A stretch of 64,000 nt of DNA from Virgibacillus necropolis (GTDB lineage: Bacteria; Bacillota; Bacilli; Bacillales; Amphibacillaceae), in NCBI RefSeq assembly GCF_002224365.1, contig NZ_CP022437.1, positions 434,001-498,000 on the forward strand. The letters are read 5' to 3'. Every line of letters begins with the position of its first letter. The stretch's first letter is position 1. The notes below the pieces were generated by a model. That model made no database searches and was not told the DNA's origin. It saw only the letters and a program-made list of their open reading frames with translations. This document shows, in pieces, positions 1 through 8,028 of the stretch. A program made the position numbers and the translations under genes.

Positions 1-165
1 TAAAAGATTAATTCCAAGTAGGTATAAAACCAATAACGTAGTAAATACTGATGACATTAAACTAATCGTTGCTTTTCCAGCCTTTCGAAACCGCGTGCGT
101 CCTGGGTCTGAAGCAAGTAACCTCCCAATCCAGTAGTGTTTACTTTCAAAGCGTCCCATCTGCAT
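1..165 (-). CDS. FUSC-like membrane protein, N-terminal fragment (gene runs off the window)
   Basis: Reading leftwards from an ATG at 165 gives 55 open codons that continue past the window edge. The peptide begins MQMGRFESKHYWIGRLLASD, then a basic stretch (PGRTRFRKAGK) and a hydrophobic segment. This resembles the start of FUSC/aromatic-acid-exporter-type inner-membrane proteins, where a DPG-plus-basic stretch precedes the first helix. The Shine-Dalgarno is weak (AGAGTGG), and an in-frame ATG at 159 is an alternative start. The family is inferred from the N-terminus only. Confidence 0.5.
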   Translation of the reverse strand, partial: MQMGRFESKHYWIGRLLASDPGRTRFRKAGKATISLMSSVFTTLLVLYLLGINLL

Positions 166-369
166 CACCACTCTTTTTAAAAATTATCTTGTACTAATAA
201 TACACTTGTTCAGTCATTCTACCAAGCGAACAATTTAACAATAAGCTAGAAGGAAAAATGGAATAAACGTCGAATTATTCAAGGATGGGGTTTTTAAATT
301 AAAAACAATGTAAGTAGTGATAATTAGTGTGGAATATGAATAATATAGAAGCTTGGGAGGTATGTGTTG

Positions 370-996
370 ATGATTGTGAGTAATGATTATGTAATGAAGC
401 AGAAAGTAATTTTTGTGAAGGAAAATGAAAGTCTCGAGCAAGCCTTAAATAAATTGACTGAATCCAGTTACCGTTGCATCCCGGTCCTGGATGAAAATGA
501 AAAGTTTGTTGGTAATGTGTACAAAGTCCATATTCTAGAATATGAGAGGGAAAAAGGTGACTTGGCCATTCCAGTCCAAGAACTTGTTAGGGACCAAGAA
601 GGCTTTGTAAATGAGAGTGACCCTTTCTTTAAGGTATTTTCAAGCATTAAACGATTACCATACTTAGCTATTTTAGATGAAGACGCAGATTTCCTAGGGA
701 TCTTGACACATGCTAATGTGTTAACGGTGCTTGAAAATGCATGGGGAGCGAATAATGGTAGCTACTCATTAACGATAGGTACCGTAGAGTTTGCAGGAGC
801 ATTACAAAAAATGTTGAAAATCGTTAACAAGTTTTGTAGTGTACAAAGTGTTATTTCGTTAAATAACAATTCAAAGTATGCAAGAAGAGTTTGTATCGTA
901 TTGCCTAAAAATATAGACTCAAAAGAACTAGACCGCATAGAGAAAGATTTAAACAAAAATAATTTCATCGTAACAGACGTCGAGAAATTGAATTAA
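370..996 (+). CDS. cbpA: CBS-domain protein, CbpA-type cyclic di-AMP-binding protein
   Basis: A protein of about 208 residues with two CBS motifs in the first ~130 residues and a C-terminal ACT-like half (about 140-208). This CBS-plus-ACT layout and length match the CbpA family of cytosolic c-di-AMP-binding proteins described in Listeria. The molecular output of that family is poorly known. The ATG at 370 sits 9 bases after GGGAGG and is preferred to the GTG at 364, which would leave only 3 bases. The gene is monocistronic, followed by a repeat-rich spacer and a terminator at 1285-1309. A generic CBS protein is the alternative. Confidence 0.65.
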   Translation: MIVSNDYVMKQKVIFVKENESLEQALNKLTESSYRCIPVLDENEKFVGNVYKVHILEYEREKGDLAIPVQELVRDQEGFVNESDPFFKVFSSIKRLPYLAILDEDADFLGILTHANVLTVLENAWGANNGSYSLTIGTVEFAGALQKMLKIVNKFCSVQSVISLNNNSKYARRVCIVLPKNIDSKELDRIEKDLNKNNFIVTDVEKLN

Positions 997-1004
997 GGAA
1001 GAAA

Positions 1005-1272
1005 CGAAAAGCGGAGGTGACTGTTCAGAAGCGGACGCATAAGCAAGGAACCGCAGAGTGCCACGAACTACGGCGCTCGGAGTGTTCCTTGCTTATGACG
1101 GCAGCTTCTAGGAGCCGCAGCTAGACAACGAAAAGCGGAGCCGACTGTTCAGCGACGTACAAATAGATAGGCATGTGAAAGTACGGTGAACTTTCCGTGC
1201 ATTCAACAGGACTAACTATTTGCTAGTCGCTAGGAGCCACAGCTAGACAAAAAAGCGGAGCCGACTGTTCAG
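1005..1272. repeat. two-and-a-half tandem hairpin modules of about 122 bp
   Basis: AAAAGCGGAG(G/CC)GACTGTTCAG-like borders occur at 1005-1028, 1129-1152 and 1250-1272. The first two modules end with CTAGGAGCC(G/A)CAGCTAGACA (1109-1128 and 1230-1249). Each module encloses a different inverted repeat: CATAAGCAAGGAAC with GTTCCTTGCTTATG in the first, and AGCGAC with GTCGCT in the second. So the borders are conserved while the stem content differs, as in REP/MITE-like intergenic elements. No ORF is plausible here. This fills most of the 487-bp gap between cbpA and cstR. Confidence 0.7.
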
Positions 1273-1284
1273 AAGTGCTTCACT

Positions 1285-1309
1285 AAGGACCTTAAGGGGT
1301 TCTTTTTTT
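1285..1309 (+). terminator. intrinsic terminator downstream of cbpA and the repeat modules
   Basis: Stem AAGGACC / GGTTCTT (one G-U pair) closes a short loop and is followed directly by a run of T. Confidence 0.6.
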
Positions 1310-1313
1310 AAAG

Positions 1314-1363
1314 GCAAAGAAAGTATAGATTTCGGCGTTTATCTGTCCAGCCCCAGCGCCTAG
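1314..1363 (+). repeat. partial copy of the AAAGAAAGTATA...CCAGCGCCTAG dispersed repeat
   Basis: GCAAAGAAAGTATA and TATCTGTC-CAGC-CCAGCGCCTAG are shared, with a few changes, with the start of the element at 17525-17572. Here only the left part is present. Confidence 0.6.
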
Positions 1364-1406
1364 TCCATCGAACGTTGATATTTCGGATAGAATGCACTTT
1401 TTTCAT

Positions 1407-1435
1407 TTGACAAATTACCCTATAGGGTATATTAT
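1407..1435 (+). promoter_or_regulatory. cstR promoter with a CstR-type operator in the spacer
   Basis: TTGACA (1407-1412), a 17-bp spacer and TATTAT (1430-1435) make a near-consensus sigma-A promoter. The spacer holds a perfect 14-bp palindrome, TACCCTATAGGGTA (1416-1429), the GC-centred pattern expected for CsoR/CstR operators. A bound repressor would block RNA polymerase directly. Matching 6-4-6 sites lie at 1785 and 2324. Confidence 0.85.
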
Positions 1436-1483
1436 GATGAATGTTCACCAAGAACAAATGGCTAGACGACTGGAGGTCTTCCT

Positions 1484-1744
1484 TTGAAATACGATGAAAA
1501 GGTACAAAATAGAGTGAAACGCATAGAGGGTCAGGTTAGAGGATTATTGAAAATGATGGAAGACGAAAAGGAATGCAAAGATGTAGTTTCTCAAATGACT
1601 GCAGTACGAAATGCAGTGGACAGAACTGCTGCTTTGGTAGTAAGCACGAATCTTGCACAATGTATACGTGAAGAAGAGGATAATGGAAATAGTTCTGATG
1701 ATCTTATTAAAGAAGCAGTCAATTTGCTTGTTAAAAGTAGATAA
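1484..1744 (+). CDS. cstR: CstR-type persulfide-sensing repressor (CsoR/RcnR family)
   Basis: An 86-residue DUF156/CsoR-family helical repressor. Copper-sensing CsoR uses a Cys-His-Cys site. Here Cys31 and Cys60 are kept but the His position is Asn56, the signature of CstR, which reacts with persulfides through Cys31 and Cys60 instead of binding Cu(I). The start is TTG at 1484, 7 bases after TGGAGG. It heads a run of sulfur-transfer genes, which supports persulfide sensing over metal sensing. It is probably autoregulated through the palindrome in its promoter. A terminator-like hairpin follows immediately. Confidence 0.88.
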   Translation: MKYDEKVQNRVKRIEGQVRGLLKMMEDEKECKDVVSQMTAVRNAVDRTAALVVSTNLAQCIREEEDNGNSSDDLIKEAVNLLVKSR

Positions 1745-1773
1745 GGGTGAGCAAGCTTTATCACCTTTTTTTT
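1743..1773 (+). terminator. terminator after cstR
   Basis: Stem AAGGGTGA / TCACCTTT with a 10-base loop, followed by T8. It overlaps the cstR stop codon. The downstream genes have their own operators. Confidence 0.75.
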
Positions 1774-1784
1774 AATAAAAAATA

Positions 1785-1800
1785 ATACCCATACATGTAT
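1785..1800 (+). promoter_or_regulatory. second CstR-type operator, upstream of dsrE
   Basis: ATACCC-ATAC-ATGTAT keeps the 6-4-6 geometry and left half-site of the operator in the cstR promoter. The right half is degenerate. Confidence 0.55.
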
Positions 1801-1825
1801 ATGTGTAAAAGAAAGGAAAATATAA

Positions 1826-2305
1826 ATGTCGGATAATAAGAAAACAACCATCGTATTATTTAGTGGTGATTATGATAAAGCAATGGCGGCTTATATTATC
1901 GCAAATGGTGCTGCGGCATATGATCATGATGTAACAATTTTTCATACCTTTTGGGGGTTAAATGCATTGCGTAAAGATGCACAGGTTCCAGTGAAAAAAG
2001 GGTTAATGGAAAAACTATTCGGTAAGATGATGCCAAGAGGTGCTGATAAAATGGGGCTTTCTAAGATGAATTATTTAGGTATGGGCCAAAAAATGATAAA
2101 AAGTGTTGTGAAGAAACATAATGCTTTACCTCTACCGCAGTTAGTCGAAATGGCACAAGAACAAGACGTTAAGTTGATTGCATGTACCATGACAATGGAT
2201 TTACTTGGTCTGAAAAAAGAAGAATTACTTGATGAGATAGAGTATGGCGGTGTGGCGGCTTATATTGGTGAGGCTGAAAATGGAAATGTGAGTTTATTTA
2301 TATAA
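1826..2305 (+). CDS. DsrE/DsrF-like (DsrE2) sulfur-carrier protein
   Basis: A 159-residue DsrE-family protein (hydrophobic start TTIVLFSGDYDKAMAAYIIA), with the conserved C-terminal motif LIACTMTMDLLG carrying the only cysteine. DsrE/TusD-like proteins carry or transfer sulfane sulfur through such a cysteine. It sits between two CstR-type operators and before TusA and rhodanese genes, so a role in handling persulfide sulfur in the cytosol is likely. The ATG is preceded by AAAGGAAA. A membrane-associated DsrE2 subtype is possible, but no clear transmembrane helix is seen. Confidence 0.8.
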   Translation: MSDNKKTTIVLFSGDYDKAMAAYIIANGAAAYDHDVTIFHTFWGLNALRKDAQVPVKKGLMEKLFGKMMPRGADKMGLSKMNYLGMGQKMIKSVVKKHNALPLPQLVEMAQEQDVKLIACTMTMDLLGLKKEELLDEIEYGGVAAYIGEAENGNVSLFI

Positions 2306-2323
2306 ATTTTTTTCGAATTCAAT

Positions 2324-2339
2324 ATACCCAAACAGGTAT
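2324..2339 (+). promoter_or_regulatory. third CstR-type operator, upstream of the TusA-rhodanese operon
   Basis: ATACCC-AAAC-AGGTAT has the same 6-4-6 arrangement as the sites at 1785 and 1415 and lies just before the transcription unit that starts near 2369. Confidence 0.65.
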
Positions 2340-2368
2340 GTGTATATATAAAACTTAGGGGGATAAAA

Positions 2369-2413
2369 GTGAAGGTAATTATGGTCGGTGGGATGCTGAC
2401 TTTGGGAAAATGA
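2369..2413 (+). pseudogene. 14-codon relic resembling the N-terminus of CoA-disulfide reductase
   Basis: A GTG codon with its own Shine-Dalgarno (TAGGGGGA, 2356-2363) begins VKVIMVGG, then MLTLGK and a stop. VKVIxVGG is the typical first strand and glycine-rich loop of FAD-dependent CoA-disulfide reductases, which are often found in CstR operons between dsrE and tusA/rhodanese genes. The reading frame breaks right after the first glycines. I read it as the scar of an internal deletion. It could also act as a short leader peptide. The identification rests on eight residues and gene context. Confidence 0.4.
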
Positions 2414-2441
2414 CGTGAAGAAAAGAAGGAGGGAAATGGCT

Positions 2442-3008
2442 ATGCGTATTACAGCAAATGAAACATTGGATGCAAAAGGATTAGCATGTCCAATGCCAAT
2501 CGTTAAAACGAAAAAGGCAATTAAGAATATGGAGCCTGGTCAAGTCATCGAGGTAGAGGCAACTGATCAAGGTTCTACAGCTGATATAAAGGCCTGGGCA
2601 GAAAGCACGGGACATCAGTATCTTGGAACCGTTGTAAATGGAAACGTGTTAAACCATTACCTGCGTAAAGCAAATGATGCAGAAACAAAAGAAATAACTA
2701 AACATGAAGATATTCTTGATTTGGAGGAACTGCGCAATAAATTGGAAGGACAAGAACATTTCACTATCCTGGATGTTCGTGAACCCGCTGAATTTGTATT
2801 CCGACATATACCCGGTGCGGTAAATATCCCATTAGGACAACTTGAAAAGCGAATGGTTGAAATAAGCAAAGATAAGGAGTTATACGTCATTTGTCGTACA
2901 GGTAACCGCAGTGATATAGCTGCGCAAAAGTTAACCGAAAAAGGATATAAAAGTGTAAGAAATGTTGTACCTGGAATGTCCAAATGGGAAGGACCAACAG
3001 ACAAATAA
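2442..3008 (+). CDS. TusA-rhodanese fusion sulfurtransferase
   Basis: 188 residues. The N-terminal TusA/SirA domain (about 1-80) carries the LDAKGLACPMPIVKTKKA motif with carrier Cys16. After an acidic linker, a rhodanese domain (about 90-188) has the active-site loop CRTGNR (Cys151) and the usual VREPAEF strand. The fusion probably passes sulfane sulfur between a rhodanese cysteine and a TusA cysteine in one chain. The ATG at 2442 is 8 bases after AAGGAGGG and is preferred over an upstream GTG at 2415, which lies before that Shine-Dalgarno. The next gene follows 18 bases later. Confidence 0.88.
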   Translation: MRITANETLDAKGLACPMPIVKTKKAIKNMEPGQVIEVEATDQGSTADIKAWAESTGHQYLGTVVNGNVLNHYLRKANDAETKEITKHEDILDLEELRNKLEGQEHFTILDVREPAEFVFRHIPGAVNIPLGQLEKRMVEISKDKELYVICRTGNRSDIAAQKLTEKGYKSVRNVVPGMSKWEGPTDK

Positions 3009-3026
3009 AACTAGGAGGGGTATGTA

Positions 3027-4157
3027 ATGTCAACAACAATAACTACAAATGAGTTGGCGAAAAAAATTGTGAATAAGGAAGATACCTTTATTTTAGATGT
3101 ACGCAATACAGATGAATTTAAAAAATGGAAAATAGAAGGTGAAAAAGTAACAATCATGAATGAACCTTACTTTAACTTATTAGATGGTGTTGAGCTAATA
3201 GCTAATAAAGTACAAAAAGATCAAGAGGTTATCGTCGTTTGTGCAAAAGGTGGGTCATCACAAATGATTGTTGCAGAACTAGAAGAAGATGGATTTACTA
3301 ATGCTTATAACCTAGAAGGTGGCATGAAAGCGTGGAGCGAACATCTGGAACCAGTAAAGATTGGCAGTTTACAGGATGGTGGAAGTATCTATCAATTTGT
3401 GCGACTTGGTAAAGGATGTCTTTCTTATTTAATTGAGTCAAATGGTGAAGCTATTATCGTTGATACAGCTCGAATGATTGATCAATATGAAACCTTCGTC
3501 GCAAACAAAGGAATACAAATTAACCATTTAATTGACACGCATTTACACGCGGATCATATTTCTGGTGGCCGTAAACTCGCTGAGAAAGTTGGGGCAACAT
3601 ATTATTTACCACCTAAAGATGCAGCTGAAGTAAGATTTAATTATACAGCATTAGAAGAAGGAAACGATATTGTTATAGGAAATACAACTGTTAAGGTAAA
3701 CCCTATTTATTCACCAGGACACACAATAGGTAGTACGACATTAATCATCGATGATACGTACTTATTAACAGGTGACATTCTATTTATTGAATCAATTGGT
3801 CGACCGGACTTAGCGGGTAAAGCGGAAGATTGGGTTGGAGACCTTCGCGATACACTTTACAATCGTTATAAAGAACTACCAGGCAACTTAATTGTATTGC
3901 CAGCGCATTATTCATTTGCGGAAGAGTTAGATAAAGATGGAAAAGTATCTGCCCGTCTAGGTGACCTTTATCAAAATAATTCCGGGTTGCAAGTAAACAA
4001 TGAAAATGAATTTAGAAAAATGGTGACGGAAAATCTACCAGACCAACCCAATGCATATCAAGAAATTCGCAAAACAAACATGGGAAAAATCAACCCAGAA
4101 GAAGAAAGACAAAAAGAAATGGAAACTGGACCAAACCGTTGTGCGGTTCACGGATAA
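3027..4157 (+). CDS. rhodanese-metallo-beta-lactamase persulfide dioxygenase
   Basis: 376 residues. The N-terminal rhodanese domain (about 1-108) has Cys72 in the loop CAKGGS. The MBL-fold domain follows with THLHADH (His172, His174, Asp176, His177), [14 protein letters not shown] and PAHYS, the mononuclear iron site of ETHE1-type persulfide dioxygenases. It should oxidise glutathione-, CoA- or bacillithiol-persulfide to sulfite, and the rhodanese half can pass sulfur to or from thiosulfate. Staphylococcal CstB has the same parts in the opposite order. The C-terminus ends CAVHG, with a cysteine near the end. AGGAGGGG precedes the ATG. Confidence 0.88.
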   Translation: MSTTITTNELAKKIVNKEDTFILDVRNTDEFKKWKIEGEKVTIMNEPYFNLLDGVELIANKVQKDQEVIVVCAKGGSSQMIVAELEEDGFTNAYNLEGGMKAWSEHLEPVKIGSLQDGGSIYQFVRLGKGCLSYLIESNGEAIIVDTARMIDQYETFVANKGIQINHLIDTHLHADHISGGRKLAEKVGATYYLPPKDAAEVRFNYTALEEGNDIVIGNTTVKVNPIYSPGHTIGSTTLIIDDTYLLTGDILFIESIGRPDLAGKAEDWVGDLRDTLYNRYKELPGNLIVLPAHYSFAEELDKDGKVSARLGDLYQNNSGLQVNNENEFRKMVTENLPDQPNAYQEIRKTNMGKINPEEERQKEMETGPNRCAVHG

Positions 4158-4178
4158 TAAAAGGAGGAGGAAGTAAAG

Positions 4179-4406
4179 ATGGATGTAGCAAAAATATTAA
4201 ATGCAAAAGGATTGGCATGTCCAATGCCGATTGTTAAAACAAAAAAAGCAATAGGAGAAATTAATTCAGGTGAAGTGTTAGAAGTTCATGCAACGGATCA
4301 AGGAGCTAAAAGTGATTTAACAGCTTGGGCAAAGTCAGGTGGACACCAATTACTAAAGGATACAGAAGAAGACAATGTACTAAAATTTTGGATTAAAAAA
4401 GCGTAG
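4179..4406 (+). CDS. TusA-family sulfur carrier
   Basis: A stand-alone 75-residue TusA/SirA domain with NAKGLACPMPIVKTKKAI and carrier Cys14. It is very similar to the TusA half of the fusion at 2442, which suggests duplication within the operon. It lies 21 bases after the dioxygenase gene behind AAAGGAGGAGG, so translation should be strong. It probably shuttles persulfide sulfur to or from the rhodanese domains. Confidence 0.88.
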   Translation: MDVAKILNAKGLACPMPIVKTKKAIGEINSGEVLEVHATDQGAKSDLTAWAKSGGHQLLKDTEEDNVLKFWIKKA

Positions 4407-4437
4407 GAGAGACCCTCTCTTAGTTGGGGGATAAAAA

Positions 4438-5226
4438 ATGGAGTATAGTATTATTTTAATCGTTACAATTTTTTTTATTGGATTTATTGGTTCCTTTATA
4501 TCAGGAATGGTAGGAATCGGTGGGGCTATTATTAACTTTCCCATGTTGTTATATATTCCAGCTATTTTAGGTCTCGCCCATTTTAGTTCATACGAGGTTT
4601 CCGGTATTACCGCTATTCAAGTGCTTTTCGCTACAATTGGCGGTGTATGGGCATATCGAAAAGGTGGATATTTAAATAGAACAATTATAGGTTATATGGG
4701 GAGCAGTATTTTAATTGGAAGTTTGGCCGGTGGTTTTTTCTCATCAGGTATGACTGAAGGAACAATTAACATGGTCTATGGAATATTAGCTTTACTTGCT
4801 GTAGCTATGATGGTAATTCCCAAAAAGGGAATTGATGATACTCCGTTTGATACAGAAAGCTTCAATAAATCGCTTGCAGCAATATTATCATTGGTTGTTG
4901 GGATTGGTGCTGGTATTGTAGGGGCAGGTGGGGCATTTTTGCTGGTTCCCATTATGCTTTTATTATTAAAATTGCCCACTAGAATGACAATTGCTTCATC
5001 TTTAGCTATTACATTTATATCGGCTATTGGTTCGACAACTAGTAAAATAATCACAGACCAAATATTGTTTATACCAGCAACCATCATGATTGTGGCAAGC
5101 CTAATCGCCTCTCCACTAGGGGCAAGTCTTGGAAAAAGAATAAATACAAAGTATCTTCAATTGATCTTGGCAGTTTTAATTTTAGGAACGGCACTAAAGA
5201 TTTGGCTTGATATTTTAGTGATTTAG
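4438..5226 (+). CDS. TSUP (TauE/SafE) family sulfite/organosulfonate exporter
   Basis: 262 residues with about eight membrane helices in two repeats, each opening with a glycine-rich motif (SGMVGIGGAIINFP and GAGIVGAGGAFLLVP) typical of TSUP carriers. In this operon it most likely exports the sulfite made by the persulfide dioxygenase upstream. GGGGGAT precedes the ATG, 31 bases after tusA. Substrate is inferred from context. Confidence 0.85.
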   Translation: MEYSIILIVTIFFIGFIGSFISGMVGIGGAIINFPMLLYIPAILGLAHFSSYEVSGITAIQVLFATIGGVWAYRKGGYLNRTIIGYMGSSILIGSLAGGFFSSGMTEGTINMVYGILALLAVAMMVIPKKGIDDTPFDTESFNKSLAAILSLVVGIGAGIVGAGGAFLLVPIMLLLLKLPTRMTIASSLAITFISAIGSTTSKIITDQILFIPATIMIVASLIASPLGASLGKRINTKYLQLILAVLILGTALKIWLDILVI

Positions 5227-5337
5227 AAAACATTTAACTAGAAGCTAACGCTGTCGATAAAGTTTTTGTTGCATTTGTTATTCATTTAACCTTTGCAAAT
5301 TATTTAGTGAAAGTTAACGCCTTAAGGAGATGTGTTC

Positions 5338-5721
5338 ATGTTTCATTATACAGTAGAAACAAATAAGACAATGGAAGAAGCAATTCAATCACTTGAAGAA
5401 AACTTAAAGATAGAAGGTTTTGGAGTTCTTTGGCAATTTGATATTAAAGATACATTGCAAAAGAAAGGACTCCAGTTCAATCAACCTTACCAAGTGTTAG
5501 AGGTTTGTAGTCCAAAAGAGGCACAGCATATGTTGAGCAAGAACCAGATGGTTGGATATTTCTTGCCATGTAAGCTCGTTGTTTATGAAGATTCAGGTAT
5601 GATTAAAATCGGTATGCCTAGACCAACAGTATTAGTAGAAATGGTCGAAGATGAATCGATTAAAGAGAAAGCTACAGAAATTGAGGATAAGTTAATTAGT
5701 TGTATGGATCAAAGCGTTTAA
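5338..5721 (+). CDS. DUF302 family protein
   Basis: About 128 residues with the DUF302 fold: an N-terminal FHYTVETNKTMEEAIQSLEE segment, a VCSPKEAQHML motif, then GYFLPCKLVVYED and a conserved hydrophobic strand. DUF302 proteins often sit beside sulfur-oxidation and metal-stress genes but have no proven function. Cysteines in CSPKEA and LPCKL could be ligands. The ATG at 5338, 7 bases after AAGGAGA, is preferred over GTG at 5332. It ends the locus, followed by a strong terminator. Confidence 0.8.
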   Translation: MFHYTVETNKTMEEAIQSLEENLKIEGFGVLWQFDIKDTLQKKGLQFNQPYQVLEVCSPKEAQHMLSKNQMVGYFLPCKLVVYEDSGMIKIGMPRPTVLVEMVEDESIKEKATEIEDKLISCMDQSV

Positions 5722-5740
5722 AGATACTTAAGGGGTGACT

Positions 5741-5772
5741 AAGGGCGAGGCTTGCCCCTTGTCGCCCTTTTT
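5741..5772 (+). terminator. terminator closing the sulfur locus
   Basis: AAGGGCGA / TCGCCCTT stem with a 13-base loop and a T run. Confidence 0.8.
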
Positions 5773-5963
5773 AGTTTCTGAGTGATCCCACCGGATAGTG
5801 AAATGTCGATGACGGATCGTATTTTCAGTAGACGGATAGTACTTCACGCATGTTCGAGCGTGAACAAAGGTAAGTCCTGATATTTTTTCTAATTATTTTC
5901 ATCAAACTTTCACATTCATCTTGTAGTATAAAATTAGGAAGGCATTTGACTGGAGGAACTTCT

Positions 5964-6608
5964 ATGATCACAGCGAAGGTATTATCTATCGCCATTATTG
6001 TCATAAGTTTAATTGCAGGATTGATTTCTTTTTATATAATAAGCGGTTTATCAAAAGCACAAAAGAAAAAACAAATGGAGGAAATTGCTTCACAACTTAT
6101 TAATTTTTTTATTTTTATTTGGCTTGGAAAAATAATAATGAATTTTTTTATATTCATAAAAGATCCATTAGCAATTTTGGCATATCCAAGTAGCTCACAT
6201 GCGTTTTATCTAGCCATATTATTTAGTGCCTTAATACTTACTTATAAGTCGAAGCGGCGCCAAATCGATGTGTTTCAATTAATCAAATCCTTCATCCCTG
6301 TGTTTTTAGTGGCGTCATTTGTGTATGAGTTTATTCAAATTGTTTGGAATAACAATACATATTCGATTGGATACACGGTTTTATTGACTATTCTTCTGAT
6401 AGTATACCTGCTAGTTAGTGACCGTATGGCAGGTCCAACAGTGACATTAATGATGTTAATTGGCTGGTCCGCAGGTGTGTTTGTACTTGAATACATCCTG
6501 AGCTTTACAACGGTATTCGGCTATATAATGGATTCGTGGTTTATCGGGTTATTTTTTATAACAAGTTTTATACTAATTATTTATAAACAGAGAAAGCTGG
6601 TGTCATAA
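5964..6608 (+). CDS. polytopic membrane protein of unknown function in a CcdA/thioredoxin operon
   Basis: About 214 residues with roughly six or seven hydrophobic segments and few charged loops. No family was recognised. The ATG at 5964 lies 7 bases after TGGAGG. Its stop overlaps the ccdA start (TAATG at 6606-6610), so the two are translationally coupled and probably work together. The position before CcdA and a membrane thioredoxin suggests a role in the same thiol-redox step. No conserved cysteine pair is seen in this protein, so it is unlikely to be an oxidoreductase itself. Confidence 0.6.
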   Translation: MITAKVLSIAIIVISLIAGLISFYIISGLSKAQKKKQMEEIASQLINFFIFIWLGKIIMNFFIFIKDPLAILAYPSSSHAFYLAILFSALILTYKSKRRQIDVFQLIKSFIPVFLVASFVYEFIQIVWNNNTYSIGYTVLLTILLIVYLLVSDRMAGPTVTLMMLIGWSAGVFVLEYILSFTTVFGYIMDSWFIGLFFITSFILIIYKQRKLVS

Positions 6609-7366
6609 TGGGTGGTATTGAGACAGATACAATGTTGGTAATAGGAATGTTTATGGCGATAGGCGCAGGTGCGTTGTCTTTCCTATCACCTTGTGTTCTA
6701 CCGCTTTTCCCTGCGTATTTATCGTATATTACTGGGATAAGTGTGAAGGAATTGCAAGGGAAGCAGGATGCTAAAATTCGCAAAAAATTAGTGAGCCATT
6801 CCCTATTCTTTTTGCTGGGAGTTTCGCTTATTTTTATTAGTTTAGGTGTCAGTGCTTCGTTTTTAGGGCAATGGATTCAACAATTGTTAATCGGTGAATC
6901 TGGACTGCTAATTCAGCGTATTGCGGGGATCTTCATTATTACTATGGGGTTATTTGTCGCAGGTTGGATTAATATCACAGCTTTAATGAAAGAGAAGCGA
7001 TTCCATTATTCCAAGAAACCTGTTGGCTATTTTGGGACATTTTTTGTTGGGGTGGGATTCGCTGCGGGGTGGACACCATGTATTGGTCCAATTTTCGGAT
7101 CCATTTTATTCTTGGCTGCGAGTAACCCAGGACAAGGTGTATTTTATACGGCTATGTATATTGTCGGTTTTTCGTTACCATTTCTTGTCCTGACTTTTTT
7201 CCTCGGATCAACTAGATGGATTGTTCGTCATAGTCAAGTGATTATGAAAGTAGGCGGCACCATTATGATCATTATGGGGTTGGTTTTATTTACTGGCCAA
7301 ATGCCACGCATTACAGAATTTCTACTTAAGTTGGTACAGGATACATGGTTTGCAAAATTAGGCTAG
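6608..7366 (+). CDS. ccdA: CcdA-type thiol-disulfide electron transporter
   Basis: 252 residues and six membrane helices. Two cysteines sit in the hallmark CcdA contexts, LSFLSPCVLPLFPAYLSY near the N-terminus and AAGWTPCIGPIFGS in the middle. CcdA moves electrons from cytosolic thioredoxin across the membrane to extracytoplasmic thioredoxin-like proteins. The partner is the thioredoxin encoded 18 bases downstream. The same fold serves cytochrome c maturation and other extracytoplasmic thiol pathways, and no ResBC genes are nearby. Start overlap with the upstream gene is TAATG. Confidence 0.88.
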   Translation: MGGIETDTMLVIGMFMAIGAGALSFLSPCVLPLFPAYLSYITGISVKELQGKQDAKIRKKLVSHSLFFLLGVSLIFISLGVSASFLGQWIQQLLIGESGLLIQRIAGIFIITMGLFVAGWINITALMKEKRFHYSKKPVGYFGTFFVGVGFAAGWTPCIGPIFGSILFLAASNPGQGVFYTAMYIVGFSLPFLVLTFFLGSTRWIVRHSQVIMKVGGTIMIIMGLVLFTGQMPRITEFLLKLVQDTWFAKLG

Positions 7367-7384
7367 TAACGGAGGTAATAATCA

Positions 7385-7987
7385 ATGAAGAAGGTAATTT
7401 TTATTGTGATTATAATAGGAATGTTTGGTTGGGCTGTTTATGATTTCGTATACTCGTCTGATGAAACTACCAATCAGAAAGATGGTGACAATATGTCGGG
7501 CAATGCCATAACGTCTCCGCCTATGGATAAGGAAGATGAAAAAGAGAACGTTAATTCCGATGAGGTAGGGCTTGATATAGGTGACTATGCTCCAAATTTT
7601 AAATTGAAAACATTAGACGGGGAAACTGCCCAGCTATCTGACTATAGGGGGAAACAAGTAGTGGTCAACTTTTGGGCGACTTGGTGTCCTCCATGTCGGG
7701 CCGAAATTCCTGATCTTCAAAAATTTTATGATAATAAGGACGTTGTTATTTTAGCAATCAATTTAACAGAAACAGAAAAGAGCATCGATAATGTCACCAA
7801 GTTTGTAAAAGAGTTCGAGATGACTTTTCCAGTTCTGATGGATGAGAACTCTCAAGTTTCTAATACCTATGAAGTCCAGGCATACCCGACTTCCTATATG
7901 ATAGATAAAAATGGTCGTATCCAATTTAAAGCATTAGGCGCAATGAATTATGATATGATGCTGCAAGAATTCAAAAAGATGAAGTAG
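7385..7987 (+). CDS. membrane-anchored TlpA/ResA/StoA-like thioredoxin
   Basis: 200 residues. An N-terminal uncleaved membrane anchor (about 4-22) and a charged linker precede a TlpA-like redoxin domain (about 62-200) with the active site WCPPC (Cys101/Cys104) and a cis-proline motif (AYPTSYMID). It should face the outside and be kept reduced by the CcdA encoded just upstream. ResA and StoA are the B. subtilis relatives (cytochrome c and spore cortex), and the sequence alone does not say which target applies. GGAGG precedes the ATG. Confidence 0.85.
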   Translation: MKKVIFIVIIIGMFGWAVYDFVYSSDETTNQKDGDNMSGNAITSPPMDKEDEKENVNSDEVGLDIGDYAPNFKLKTLDGETAQLSDYRGKQVVVNFWATWCPPCRAEIPDLQKFYDNKDVVILAINLTETEKSIDNVTKFVKEFEMTFPVLMDENSQVSNTYEVQAYPTSYMIDKNGRIQFKALGAMNYDMMLQEFKKMK

Positions 7988-8028
7988 ATATCTTTTGTTG
8001 TGTATAATGACGGGGGAGGTGCAGTTCC

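Noticed and set aside
1484-1744. Copper-sensing CsoR
   Set aside because: The copper-ligand His is Asn, and no copper transporter or chaperone is adjacent; sulfur genes are.
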